Origin: Actinomyces sp. ZJ308
GTDB taxonomy: Bacteria > Actinomycetota > Actinomycetes > Actinomycetales > Actinomycetaceae
DNA length: 32,670 nucleotides
Direction: 5' to 3'
Assembly (NCBI RefSeq): GCF_011752065.1
Contig: NZ_JAAIJY010000035.1
Coordinates: forward strand, 1 to 32,670
The notes below the pieces were generated by a model that ran no database searches, was not told where the DNA came from, and was given only the letters and a program-made list of their open reading frames with translations. Positions 1-7,362 of this stretch are shown here, piece by piece. The stretch's first letter is position 1, and each line of letters begins with the position of its first letter. Made by a program: the position numbers and the translations under genes.

Positions 1-1958
1 CGGTGGGTCCGGGCCCCGGCACCGGCGGTGGTCTCGATGAGGTCGGCGCCCAGGCGTCCCAGCACCCCGCTGGGCAGACCCGCCAGGGCCCGCGCCCGCC
101 ACGACCCCCACCAACCACCACCATCCCGGTCCGCGACCCGGCCTACGCCCGGGCCGGTGTGCGGACCCGCGACCGGGCCGGTGTTCGGGCCGGTGCCCTG
201 TCCCTGGAGTGCGCGTGAGTAGTAGCCGCCCAGGCGGGTGACCCGGGCGTCCAGGATGATCGCGATGACCAGCGCCGCCAGGAGCATCGCGCCGCGTCCG
301 TGGCCGGTGCCGGTCAGGGTGCTGGTGGTACCCACGACCGGCCACGGCGCCTGACCGTTGGTGGCGCCCCAGGCCTTGATGACGGGCTCCTTGGACAACC
401 AGCTGATGCCGGTGGTGGTGGCGTTGGTGGCCATGTGGTCGACCATCGCCACCCACAGCGTCCCGGCGGGCAGTCCCAGGGCCGCCGTGCGCAGGGCCAC
501 CCCAATGGCGGGGTGATGGCTCCCGGCGCGCCACCACAGGTGACGCGCCAGACCGATGCTCACGGCCACCAGGCCGGTGACGATGGCGTGCCCTGCATAG
601 GCCACCGGGCCGGGGAAGACGTCGGACAGCGGCCAGGGGCCGAAGGTGCGCAGGTGCAGGCAGTCGATGAGTCCTTGCGGGTCCTGCGGGCACAGGGCCT
701 TGTTCAGCTGCATCGCCGGGGTGCTGCCGACGATCTGCGTCAGGCGTCGGATGGTCTCCTCGACCGCCATGAAGCCGGCCCCGCAGGCGACTCCCAGCAC
801 GAGCCAGTCCTGGACCAGCAGCCGGCGCACCCGCCCCGGGGCCAGGAGGGCCAGCAGGCACACGGGAGCGAGCTTGGCCGGCTCCTCGACCACCGCCGCG
901 ATCACCACCTGCGAGGCCGTACGCCCCACCGGCACGCCCGCGGCGGCCGCCACTTGGAAGGACAACCACCCCACGACCCCGGCCCAGGGCATCGAGGCGC
1001 CGAAGACGCCCGAGACCATCGACCACGACACCGTCCTGGAACGCGCCAGCCAGAAGCAGACCACCACGACCCACAAGCAACCGATCCAGGCCCCCAGCAC
1101 CGCTCGGGCCAGCGGGGAGAGCACCAGCGCCGCCCCCACCACCACAAGACTCACCCAGGTCAGCACCATCCGCACCCTCATCAAGGCACGCAGGGCCCCA
1201 GACCTCAGCAGTACCCCACCAAGGCGCTCCCACCACTCCAGACGCACCGGCGCTCCGTCCGGATTCGGCCATGACCCGGCTGCCCCGGAAGTAGACGAGC
1301 CCGCCGAGGCAGCCGGCGCGCCGCCCGTCGCGGCAACTGGGGTGGCGACCGGGACGGGTCCGGTCGCCGAAACAGCCGGCGCCACCCGCGCAGGCACCCA
1401 CCCGTAGCCCGACGACACCGCACCGGCCGTCGAGCCGACTGGAGCTTCGTCCGGCGGCACTACCTGGCCCCCATACCCCGACACCTCAGCCGGGACACCA
1501 CCCGACACCGACGCCGGCCCGGCCGGATCAGCCGCCCCAGCGCCGCCGGAGCCCGGCATCCGGCCGTAGGACCCATAGGAGGAGGACGACGCCGGATCAC
1601 CCGGCCCGTAGGCGGCCGCGCGCCCCTGATCCACCGACGAGACCGCAGAGGACGCAGGCGCCGACGAGGCGGGCGCCGACGGCATGACCCCGTACGAGCC
1701 CTGCGGTACGTCACCGTCGCCCCGTCCTGGCCCCTGCGGTGCCGGCGCCACCGGGCCGGGCCCACCCGAGGCGGGAGGCTCCTGCCCGTCTATCGGGCTC
1801 GGGGCCGCGTGCCGTCCCCGCCTGGGCCGCTGCGGGGCCGCGTGCCGTCCCCGCGCCGGCCGCGCCTGCTCAGGCCCCCGCCCGTACGGACCCGACATGT
1901 ACTCCTGGCCGTCACTGTCCAACGCCGGCCCCTCTCCGTCGTGCATCATCCACACCAT
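1..1958 (-). CDS. PrsW-family intramembrane protease, 3' end outside window
   Basis: Reading the minus strand from an ATG at 1958 there is no stop before the left edge (652 codons seen, C-terminus missing). Residues 1-215 are a Pro/Gly/Ala/Ser-rich, probably disordered cytoplasmic tail that contains a short RGRHAAP repeat. From about residue 245 the chain is strongly hydrophobic with several membrane segments. Three PrsW hallmarks are visible in order: EExxK (E358, E359, K362), an F-x-x-x-E-E segment (E400, E401) and an H in GHAIVTG (H457). PrsW proteins are membrane-embedded proteases; in Bacillus PrsW starts anti-sigma-factor cleavage. The target here is unknown and no sigma/anti-sigma pair is in the window. 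Starts at 1958, 1949 and 1946 are all in frame; GGATGG precedes 1949, so 1949 is as likely. It is divergent from the MFS gene at 2182. The family call is confident, the role is inferred. Confidence 0.85.
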   Translation of the reverse strand, partial: MVWMMHDGEGPALDSDGQEYMSGPYGRGPEQARPARGRHAAPQRPRRGRHAAPSPIDGQEPPASGGPGPVAPAPQGPGRGDGDVPQGSYGVMPSAPASSAPASSAVSSVDQGRAAAYGPGDPASSSSYGSYGRMPGSGGAGAADPAGPASVSGGVPAEVSGYGGQVVPPDEAPVGSTAGAVSSGYGWVPARVAPAVSATGPVPVATPVAATGGAPAASAGSSTSGAAGSWPNPDGAPVRLEWWERLGGVLLRSGALRALMRVRMVLTWVSLVVVGAALVLSPLARAVLGAWIGCLWVVVVCFWLARSRTVSWSMVSGVFGASMPWAGVVGWLSFQVAAAAGVPVGRTASQVVIAAVVEEPAKLAPVCLLALLAPGRVRRLLVQDWLVLGVACGAGFMAVEETIRRLTQIVGSTPAMQLNKALCPQDPQGLIDCLHLRTFGPWPLSDVFPGPVAYAGHAIVTGLVAVSIGLARHLWWRAGSHHPAIGVALRTAALGLPAGTLWVAMVDHMATNATTTGISWLSKEPVIKAWGATNGQAPWPVVGTTSTLTGTGHGRGAMLLAALVIAIILDARVTRLGGYYSRALQGQGTGPNTGPVAGPHTGPGVGRVADRDGGGWWGSWRARALAGLPSGVLGRLGADLIETTAGAGARTH

Positions 1959-2181
1959 CCAGTGGCGTGACCAGTTTGTGACCAACCCGCACGATCGGGG
2001 GCCGCTTTGCCGTTTTCTCCTCGCACCCGCCCACACCGGGCGAGCCGGGCCGGCCGGTAAGAATCGTTGGCGCCTCACGGGCTACCCTTCACAGGGCGGG
2101 GCGCCCGCCGCCCGCACAGCCGTCACCGGCACCACCCCTGACAATCGTCAACCCACCCCCACCTCTTCGACGCCCCAGGAC

Positions 2182-3516
2182 ATGACCCGCACGACCTCAG
2201 CGCACCAGCCCAGCGGCGGCATCTTCGCCTCCCTGCGATTCCACAACTACCGGATCTGGTTCCTGTCCGCCCTCGTGGCCAACACCGGGACCTGGATGCA
2301 GCGTGTGGCCCAGGACTGGCTGGTGCTGCGCGTCCTGACCAACGACTCCGCCTCCGCCACCGGCCTGACCACGGCCCTGCAGTTCCTCCCCATGCTCCTG
2401 CTGTCCGCGCACGCCGGGCTCGTCGCCGACCGGGTCGACCAGCGCAGGTTCCTCATCATCACCCAGAGCGCCATGGGGCTGGTCTCCGCCGTCCTCGCCA
2501 TCGATGTCCTGGCCGGCTCGGCCCGCCTGTGGCACGTCTACCTGGCCGCCTTCCTCACAGGCGTCGCCGCCGCCTACGACGCCCCGGCCCGCCAGACCTT
2601 CGTGGCCCGGATGGTGCCCGCCGAGCACCTGTCCAACGCCGTCGGCCTCAACTCGGCCTCCTTCAACGCCGCCAGGCTCCTGGGGCCGGCGCTCGCCGGC
2701 GTCGTCATCACCTGGGTCGGCGCCGGCTGGGTCTTCGCCGTCAACGCCGCCACCTTCCTCTTCCCGGCCGCGGCCCTGGCCGCCATGCGCGTGAGCGAGC
2801 TCGTGGACATGCCCCGCGCCAGCCGCGCCGCCGGCCAGCTCCGCGAGGGCCTGACCTACCTGCGCGGCCGCACCGACCTGGTCGTCATCATCGCCGTGGT
2901 GGCGGTCGTCTCCATGCTCACCCTCAACTTCCAGGTCACCATGGCCGCCACCGTGCGCACCGTCTTCCACCTGGAGTCCGACGCCTACGGCACCGTCTCC
3001 TCGGTCTTCGCCGTCGGGTCCCTGTCAGGGGCCCTGTGGGCGGCCCGACGTCGCAACCCCAGCCCGCGCACCGTCGTCCTGGCGGCCTTCGCCCTGGGAG
3101 TCTCCTCCCTCCTGCTGGCCGCCATGCCCACCTACCTGACCTTCACGATCATGACGATCCCGGTGGGCCTGTGCGTGCTCACGCTCCTGACCAGCGCCAA
3201 CCAGACCGTGCAGATGACCACCGAGCCGGCCATGCGCGGCCGGGTCTTAAGCATCTACATGATGTTCTTCCTGGGCTCGACGCCGGTGGGCGCCCCACTC
3301 ATCGGGTGGGTCGCCGACGCCTGGGGGCCGCGTACCGCCATCGCGGTCGGCGGCCTGAGCGCTGTCCTCGCCGCCCTGGTCGCCGCCGCCTGGAGCTACA
3401 GGCACTGGAACCTGTCCCTGCACTACTCCTCGACCCGTCCCTACCTCAGGGCCGCCCCGAAGGCGCCGCCGCAGGCCCCGGGGCCGGTCAGCCGGAGCGT
3501 CGACGACGCCGACTGA
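2182..3516 (+). CDS. MFS transporter (MFS_3 / EntS-like exporter)
   Basis: 444 residues. The first segment FRFHNYRIWF-like (here LRFHNYRIWFLSALVANTG) followed by WMQRVAQDWLVL is typical of the MFS_3 group of drug and siderophore exporters. Twelve hydrophobic helices can be traced. The loop between helices 2 and 3 carries a motif-A-like ADRVDQRR stretch. A final basic tail ends in a Pro/Ala-rich segment. The frame is open well upstream to 1684, but that part is Pro/Arg-rich and overlaps the divergent PrsW gene, so ATG 2182 at the start of recognisable sequence is chosen; an AGGA sits only one base upstream, too close for a normal ribosome binding site. The next gene, a DtxR-type metal regulator, lies 212 nt downstream with its own promoter-like sequence. 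Substrate is unknown; an EntS-like siderophore role is possible but not shown. Confidence 0.85.
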   Translation: MTRTTSAHQPSGGIFASLRFHNYRIWFLSALVANTGTWMQRVAQDWLVLRVLTNDSASATGLTTALQFLPMLLLSAHAGLVADRVDQRRFLIITQSAMGLVSAVLAIDVLAGSARLWHVYLAAFLTGVAAAYDAPARQTFVARMVPAEHLSNAVGLNSASFNAARLLGPALAGVVITWVGAGWVFAVNAATFLFPAAALAAMRVSELVDMPRASRAAGQLREGLTYLRGRTDLVVIIAVVAVVSMLTLNFQVTMAATVRTVFHLESDAYGTVSSVFAVGSLSGALWAARRRNPSPRTVVLAAFALGVSSLLLAAMPTYLTFTIMTIPVGLCVLTLLTSANQTVQMTTEPAMRGRVLSIYMMFFLGSTPVGAPLIGWVADAWGPRTAIAVGGLSAVLAALVAAAWSYRHWNLSLHYSSTRPYLRAAPKAPPQAPGPVSRSVDDAD

Positions 3517-3609
3517 CCGATCGGGACGAAGTAATACGCACGCTACCCGTCGCGCATCTCCGAGGCACTGGGGAGTCCTCCCCAGCCGCGAATCGGCGCA
3601 TTCTCAGGC

Positions 3610-3644
3610 GATATTGGCCCATATCTCAGAGTGCTGCTTATCCT
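3610..3644 (+). promoter_or_regulatory. Candidate promoter and palindrome upstream of dtxR
   Basis: A 16-bp near-palindrome, GATATTGGCCCATATC (3610-3625, one mismatched pair), overlaps a TTGGCC -35-like hexamer (3614-3619). TATCCT (3639-3644) follows at a 19-nt spacing as a -10 candidate. The stretch is AT-rich against its surroundings. It does not match the classical 19-bp DtxR box, so auto-regulation is only a possibility. Confidence 0.4.
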
Positions 3645-3728
3645 TTCAAGGAACGCGACCCAGCGGATTCGCCCTCCTGGAGGGGCCCGAGCGGCCGCGG
3701 TAACCCACCTCAAGCAGGAGCCCACCTC

Positions 3729-4400
3729 ATGAGCGAGCTGATCGACACCACCGAGATGTACCTCAAGACCGTCTACGAGCTTGAGGAGGACGGTGTTCCG
3801 CCGCTGCGCGCCCGCATCGTCGAGCGCCTCGACCACTCCGGCCCCACGGTCTCCCAGACGGTGGCGCGCATGGAGCGCGACGGCCTCATCAGGGTCGCCG
3901 ACGACCGCTCCCTCGAGCTCACCGACGAGGGGCGCAGGCGGGCCACCGAGGTGATCCGCAAGCACCGGCTTGCCGAAAGGCTGCTGCTGGACGTCATCGG
4001 CATGGATCGACGGCTCGTCCACGAGGAGGCCTGCCGCTGGGAGCACGTGATGAGTGAGCAGGTCGAGGAGCGCCTCGCCGTCATCCTCGACGACGTCTCG
4101 GCCGACCCCTTCGGCAACCCCATCCCGCCGCAGGTCGCCGAGCACCCCCGCCCCTCCGCCGACGAGGTCAGCATCGACCGTCTTGCCGGTCGCGAGACCA
4201 CCACCGCCGTCATCAGCCGGATAGGAGAACCGATCCAGGCGGACGCCGATCTCATCGCCACCCTCGAGGACGCGGCGATCACGGCCGGGGCCCAGGTGGA
4301 GCTGCGCGTCAGCGCCGGCGGGGTGCGGCTCGTCGGCGCCTCCGGCGACCCTGTCGTCCTGGCCGACGACGTCGCCCGTCACCTCTTCGTCCAGCGCTGA
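3729..4400 (+). CDS. dtxR: DtxR/IdeR-family metal-dependent transcriptional regulator
   Basis: 223 residues, the usual length of DtxR/IdeR. It would bind Fe(II) (or Mn(II)) and repress metal-uptake genes. Residues 1-72 form the winged helix-turn-helix (SGPTVSQTV recognition helix at 37-45), 73-140 the dimerisation/metal domain, and 150-223 an SH3-like tail. The metal ligands known from corynebacterial DtxR fall at the same numbers: M10, H79, E83, H98, C102, E105, H106. Cys102 argues for the iron-type DtxR/IdeR rather than the manganese-type MntR. The start ATG 3729 is preceded by AGCAGGAG at good spacing; the open frame upstream is non-coding read-through. No siderophore or iron-uptake genes flank it, apart from the preceding MFS exporter. 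A DtxR homologue named AmdR has been described in Actinomyces naeslundii; this is probably its counterpart (from memory, not checked). Confidence 0.93.
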   Translation: MSELIDTTEMYLKTVYELEEDGVPPLRARIVERLDHSGPTVSQTVARMERDGLIRVADDRSLELTDEGRRRATEVIRKHRLAERLLLDVIGMDRRLVHEEACRWEHVMSEQVEERLAVILDDVSADPFGNPIPPQVAEHPRPSADEVSIDRLAGRETTTAVISRIGEPIQADADLIATLEDAAITAGAQVELRVSAGGVRLVGASGDPVVLADDVARHLFVQR

Positions 4401-4477
4401 GCGACATCCAAAGACCTCTCTGTCAGGACTCTTTTAAAAGCCTGAAGAATACCTGTGCAGGAGAGGGTTCCGGCTCG

Positions 4478-4510
4478 CACCTCACGTCCCGATATGTGGG
4501 ATGTGAGGTG
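4478..4510 (+). terminator. Hairpin downstream of dtxR
   Basis: CACCTCACGTCCC (4478-4490) pairs along its whole length with GGGATGTGAGGTG (4498-4510), counting one G-U pair, around a 7-nt loop. There is no T-tract, so it may be a terminator of the GC-rich actinobacterial kind or part of a structured RNA. Confidence 0.5.
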
Positions 4511-4588
4511 CTGTCGTGTGGTCCGGGTCGCGGCCGAGCGACCTCCCTCACTGTAGGGCTCCGCCGAGCCGAGGCGGAGGTGCTGTCG
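4505..4588 (+). repeat. 12-bp direct repeat attached to two hairpins
   Basis: GAGGTGCTGTCG occurs at 4505-4516 and again at 4577-4588. Each copy forms the 3' arm and tail of a hairpin: the first of the 13-bp stem 4478-4510, the second of a 7-bp stem CTCCGCC/GGCGGAG (4559-4565 with 4573-4579). Confidence 0.55.
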
Positions 4589-4747
4589 CGCCGACCCCGA
4601 CAGGCATACCCGATCTTTCCGCAGAATGTCGCCATTTCCACGATTAGGTCCGTGGGCTGCGATGGACTGAGGTCCCTGGAGCTATATGGAGGAAAACGAA
4701 AATCGGCACATAGTGTCCCGGCTCACAACAGTGTGTGACACCTGGCC

Positions 4748-4777
4748 GTGACGAAGCGCAGGTCTGTCATGTAGCGT
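4748..4777 (+). promoter_or_regulatory. Candidate promoter for the riboswitch-NlpC/P60 transcript
   Basis: GTGACG (4748-4753, four of six matches to the -35 consensus), an 18-nt spacer and TAGCGT (4772-4777, a TAnnnT -10 box). A transcript would begin near 4784, just before the riboswitch, which fits its expected layout. Confidence 0.45.
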
Positions 4778-4814
4778 TCAGGTCGTTGCCGCAGACAACC
4801 GTCTCGGTGGCGTC

Positions 4815-5000
4815 TCGGATCGGGGCTTAGTCCTGCCACTCGGTCTGAGGCAAGTGGAACCAACAACTCAAGTGGCAGGAACGGGGGAACCAACTACCGG
4901 TCGCCCAGGCGGACAGCCCGAGCGACCTTGGGGTGAAGCCCGCACCCGCGGGCCGGACGTCTCCAGTCCGAACCCGACAGCTCACCTCGTCGGCTCAACA
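4815..5000 (+). promoter_or_regulatory. ydaO/yuaA-type c-di-AMP riboswitch
   Basis: The 5' leader of the NlpC/P60 gene contains the conserved pieces of this class in order: GGGGCTTAG (4822-4830), CGGGGGAACCAACTA (4882-4896), GGGGTGAAGCC (4930-4940), and the signature TCCGAACCCGACAGCTCACC (4967-4986). A perfect 10-bp stem, TCCTGCCACT (4831-4840) with AGTGGCAGGA (4871-4880), builds one arm. In actinobacteria this riboswitch usually precedes cell-wall hydrolase genes and turns them off at high c-di-AMP. It ends about 14 nt before the start codon, next to the AGGAGA ribosome binding site, so control could act on termination or on translation. The outer limits are approximate. Confidence 0.88.
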
Positions 5001-5013
5001 GGAGAAAGCATTC

Positions 5014-5826
5014 ATGTCCTCACGCACCATCGCACGTCACCGCAAAGCCACCCGCGCCCTTACCCCACTGGATGACTTTGCTCCCACCGCGCGCCGGGGT
5101 CTGGCGGTCGCCGCATCGTCCGGTCTGGCCCTGACCATGATCGCCTCGGGCGCCAACGCCGCTGGCCGCGCCGAGGTCACGTCCTCCTCCGGAACCATTG
5201 AGGCTTCCGGCGTGACCCCCGGAGTCGGCGTCCTCGCCGCGAACGCTCGCGAGGCACTGGCCGCGCATCAGCAGATCACCATCGCTCAGGCCAGCTGGGT
5301 CACCGAGGCCGCTCCGCAGGTTGAGGCTGTTGCCCCTGCGGCTCCCGAGGCCCCTGCCGCCCCTGAGGCCCCCGCTGCCCCTGAGGCCCCCGCCGAGCAG
5401 AGCACTGAAAGCGCCGGCACCGCTACTGCCGACTACAGCAGCGACTCCGCCGCCACCGAGACCCAGACGACCCAGGCCTCCGCGCCGGCCGTCAGCTCCG
5501 ACGCCTCGGTCGTGGCCATCGCCATGCAGTACGTGGGTGCTCCCTACGTGTGGGGCGCCTCCGGTCCGAGCGCCTTCGACTGCTCCGGCTTCACCTCCTA
5601 CGTGTACGCCCAGGTCGGCATCAACCTGCCCCGTACCTCCGGCGCCCAGGCCGCGGCCGGCACCCCGGTGTCCGCCTCCGAGGCTCAGCCCGGCGACCTG
5701 GTCACCTGGCCCGGCCACGTCGGCATCTACGCCGGCAACGGCATGGTGATCGACGCTGGTAACGAGTCCACCGGTGTGGTCTACCGCGAGCTGTGGGGCT
5801 CCCCGAGCTTCGTCCGCGTCGGCTGA
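5014..5826 (+). CDS. Secreted NlpC/P60 (C40) peptidoglycan endopeptidase
   Basis: 270 residues. A long basic N-terminus (1-30) and a hydrophobic stretch ending near GANAAG (about 46-51) form a secretion signal. A region of about 90 residues follows, with a PEAPAA repeat (five units, about 105-130) and a Ser/Thr-rich linker that probably spans the wall. The C-terminal NlpC/P60 domain covers about 165-270: catalytic C190 in FDCSGF, H235 in GHVGIY, and D247 at the third active-site position (Glu in mycobacterial RipA). Such enzymes cut the D-Glu to diamino-acid bond in stem peptides and act in division or wall turnover. ATG 5014 is chosen because AGGAGA (5000-5005) lies 8 nt upstream; the longer GTG 4933 start would lie inside the riboswitch. 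It forms its own unit, controlled by the c-di-AMP riboswitch and ended by the 17-bp hairpin at 5848. Confidence 0.93.
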   Translation: MSSRTIARHRKATRALTPLDDFAPTARRGLAVAASSGLALTMIASGANAAGRAEVTSSSGTIEASGVTPGVGVLAANAREALAAHQQITIAQASWVTEAAPQVEAVAPAAPEAPAAPEAPAAPEAPAEQSTESAGTATADYSSDSAATETQTTQASAPAVSSDASVVAIAMQYVGAPYVWGASGPSAFDCSGFTSYVYAQVGINLPRTSGAQAAAGTPVSASEAQPGDLVTWPGHVGIYAGNGMVIDAGNESTGVVYRELWGSPSFVRVG

Positions 5827-5847
5827 TTCCGCACGCTGAAATCCTCC

Positions 5848-5885
5848 CGTGAGGGGCGGGTGCCTGATGGCACCCGCCCCTCACG
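5848..5885 (+). terminator. Strong terminator after the NlpC/P60 gene
   Basis: CGTGAGGGGCGGGTGCC (5848-5864) pairs perfectly with 5869-5885 over 17 bp with a TGAT loop, 22 nt after the stop. No long T-run follows. Confidence 0.8.
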
Positions 5886-6029
5886 GCGTTGTCGCGAGTT
5901 CTGAAGGGTGCGGAGGGGTTTGGATGAGGAAAACAGACAACAACCTCGTCATGTGGTGGTCCCCACACCCCTTTTCGGGGCAGAATGTTCCTTGGGTCGC
6001 AGACCGTATCTCGAGAAAGGGCAGATCCC

Positions 6030-6968
6030 ATGACTGATGGCAACGTCATCCTCGTCGGAGTCGATGGTTCACCCGAGTCCCTGGCAGCAGTGGACTGGGC
6101 CGTTGCGCGCGCCGGGCGCCAGGGCTGGCGCGTTCACATCTTGTGTGCCTACTCCCTGCCCTCCTTCACCACCGCCTCCCTCGACGGCGGTTACGCAGCA
6201 CTTGATGACTCCGCCATCAGGTCCGGTGCCCAGGCCGTCATCGACGAGGCCGTCGAGCGCGTCAAGAAGTCCGGCGTCACCGTCACCTCCTCCCTGGAGA
6301 CCGGCGACCCGGCCGGCGTCCTCGTCGACCTCTCCGAGGAGGCGACGCTGGCCGTCGTCGGTACCCGCGGAGGCGGCGGCTTCGCAGACCGCCTCCTGGG
6401 AACCGTCTCCTCCGCACTGCCGGCGCACAGTCACTGCCCGGCCGTCGTCGTGCCCCAGCGCACCGAGGGGGCCGACTACACGCCGGTGCGTCGTATCGTC
6501 GTCGGCGTGGACGGGTCCTCCTCGGCCCGCAAGGCTCTCAAGTGGGCCGTGGCGGAGGCGGAGGCGTGGGACGCCGAGCTCACGGCCATCGCCGCCGTGC
6601 CGATGGCCTCCGGGGCCGGTGCCCTCGCCTGGCTGCCGGCCGCCGTCGACCGCGAGCAGGTCCTGGCCGATGTCCGCTCCGGGCTCGACCGGGCCATCAG
6701 TGAGGCCCTCGAGGGCCACGAGGGCGTCACGGTGCGCCGTCACGCCCTGGACGGCAACCCGGCCGAGCTCCTGGCCGAGTTCTCCACCGCCGTGGACCTC
6801 GTCGTCGTCGGCTCGCGTGGCCGCGGGGGCTTCTCCGGGCTCCTGCTGGGCTCCACCAGCCAGGCCGTCCTGTCCCACGCCTCGTGCCCGGTCCTGGTGG
6901 CGCCCTCGCACCACCTCAAGGGCGAGCGGCGCACCTCGCGCACCTCCACCCCCTGGGGGCGTGCCTGA
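6030..6968 (+). CDS. Tandem-domain universal stress protein
   Basis: 312 residues made of two UspA domains, about 1-150 and 155-300. Each starts with a V-G-V-D-G-S strand (VILVGVDGSPES; IVVGVDGSSSAR) and ends with the ATP-binding loop G-x2-G-x9-G-[S/T] (GTRGGGGFADRLLGTVSS from G111; GSRGRGGFSGLLLGSTSQ from G261). It is therefore of the nucleotide-binding class common in actinobacteria, where such proteins are tied to dormancy, hypoxia or general stress. ATG 6030 follows AAAGGG at good spacing; the in-frame extension to 5985 has no ribosome site. It stands alone, between two hairpin terminators, so it is probably monocistronic. Binding partner and signal cannot be read from sequence. Confidence 0.92.
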   Translation: MTDGNVILVGVDGSPESLAAVDWAVARAGRQGWRVHILCAYSLPSFTTASLDGGYAALDDSAIRSGAQAVIDEAVERVKKSGVTVTSSLETGDPAGVLVDLSEEATLAVVGTRGGGGFADRLLGTVSSALPAHSHCPAVVVPQRTEGADYTPVRRIVVGVDGSSSARKALKWAVAEAEAWDAELTAIAAVPMASGAGALAWLPAAVDREQVLADVRSGLDRAISEALEGHEGVTVRRHALDGNPAELLAEFSTAVDLVVVGSRGRGGFSGLLLGSTSQAVLSHASCPVLVAPSHHLKGERRTSRTSTPWGRA

Positions 6969-6986
6969 GACCGCCCGTCAATGAGC

Positions 6987-7025
6987 CCGCCGTGCCGACC
7001 GATCTCGTGACGGTCGGCACGGCGG
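6987..7025 (+). terminator. Terminator after the universal stress gene
   Basis: CCGCCGTGCCGACCG (6987-7001) pairs perfectly over 15 bp with 7011-7025, 9-nt loop, starting 18 nt after the stop. No T-tract. Confidence 0.75.
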
Positions 7026-7098
7026 ACTCGTCGTTGCGGCGCCACCCCGGTGCCGGCTGGTCATGGACGGGCCGAAGCACTGGTAGTCTTCCGCTCAG

Positions 7099-7171
7099 GC
7101 CCTCGTAGCTCAGGGGATAGAGCACCGCTCTCCTAAAGCGGGTGTCGTTGGTTCGAATCCAATCGAGGGCA
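7099..7171 (+). tRNA. tRNA-Arg (anticodon CCU)
   Basis: A 73-nt cloverleaf: acceptor GCCCTCG (7099-7105) with CGAGGGC (7164-7170), anticodon stem CCGCT/AGCGG (7125-7129, 7137-7141) around loop CTCCTAA with anticodon CCT at 7132-7134, and T-loop GTTCGAATC. Discriminator A7171; CCA is not encoded. A TAGTCT -10 box (7084-7089) lies 10 nt upstream. It would read the AGG codon. Confidence 0.95.
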
Positions 7172-7350
7172 CTGACACCGGCCGGTTCCTGTCGGCCTCC
7201 GTCGATATCGAGCCGTTCCGGTCATCCCGGAACGGCATCCGGTAGACGTTAGTCGACGGCGCAGTCGTCGCCGGACGACGTCAGCCGTTCCCGGGCCCAC
7301 GGGCGAGCCACGCCCCGGTGCGTCTCCACGCCCAAGGGCCCATCGGCCTA

Positions 7351-7356
7351 TATCTT
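7351..7356 (+). promoter_or_regulatory. -10 box of a leaderless promoter
   Basis: TATCTT, part of TATATCTT (7349-7356), ends 6 nt before ATG 7363. Transcription would start at or next to the start codon, and no ribosome binding site is present. Confidence 0.5.
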
Positions 7357-7362
7357 GACCGT

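Larger units (their letters stand above)
4401..4747. other. Non-coding stretch after dtxR with hairpins and repeats
   Basis: No credible gene. It holds an AT-rich palindrome just after the dtxR stop (TCAGG 4423-4427, CTTTTAAAAG 4431-4440, CCTGA 4441-4445), a strong hairpin (4478-4510), a weaker hairpin (4559-4579) and a 12-bp direct repeat tying the two hairpins together. The short frames across it lack a ribosome binding site and the codon bias of the neighbours. A small RNA cannot be excluded. Confidence 0.5.

Noticed and set aside
300-1407. Plus-strand open frames of 324 and 253 codons
   Set aside because: Opposite an unbroken minus-strand frame with PrsW motifs; the plus-strand products are His/Arg/Pro-rich without any domain.
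2529-3728. Long N-terminal extension of the DtxR frame
   Set aside because: It overlaps the MFS gene in another frame, is Arg/Pro-rich, and a good ribosome site marks ATG 3729.
4640-4660. ATTAGGTCC as a DtxR half-site
   Set aside because: Only one half matches; no symmetric second half is present.
4496-4738. 80-codon plus-strand frame after dtxR
   Set aside because: It lies over the hairpins, has no ribosome site and a mixed codon pattern.
5321-5400. Tandem repeat in the NlpC/P60 gene as a CRISPR-like or mobile repeat
   Set aside because: It encodes the in-frame PEAPAA linker of the secreted protein and has no spacer structure.
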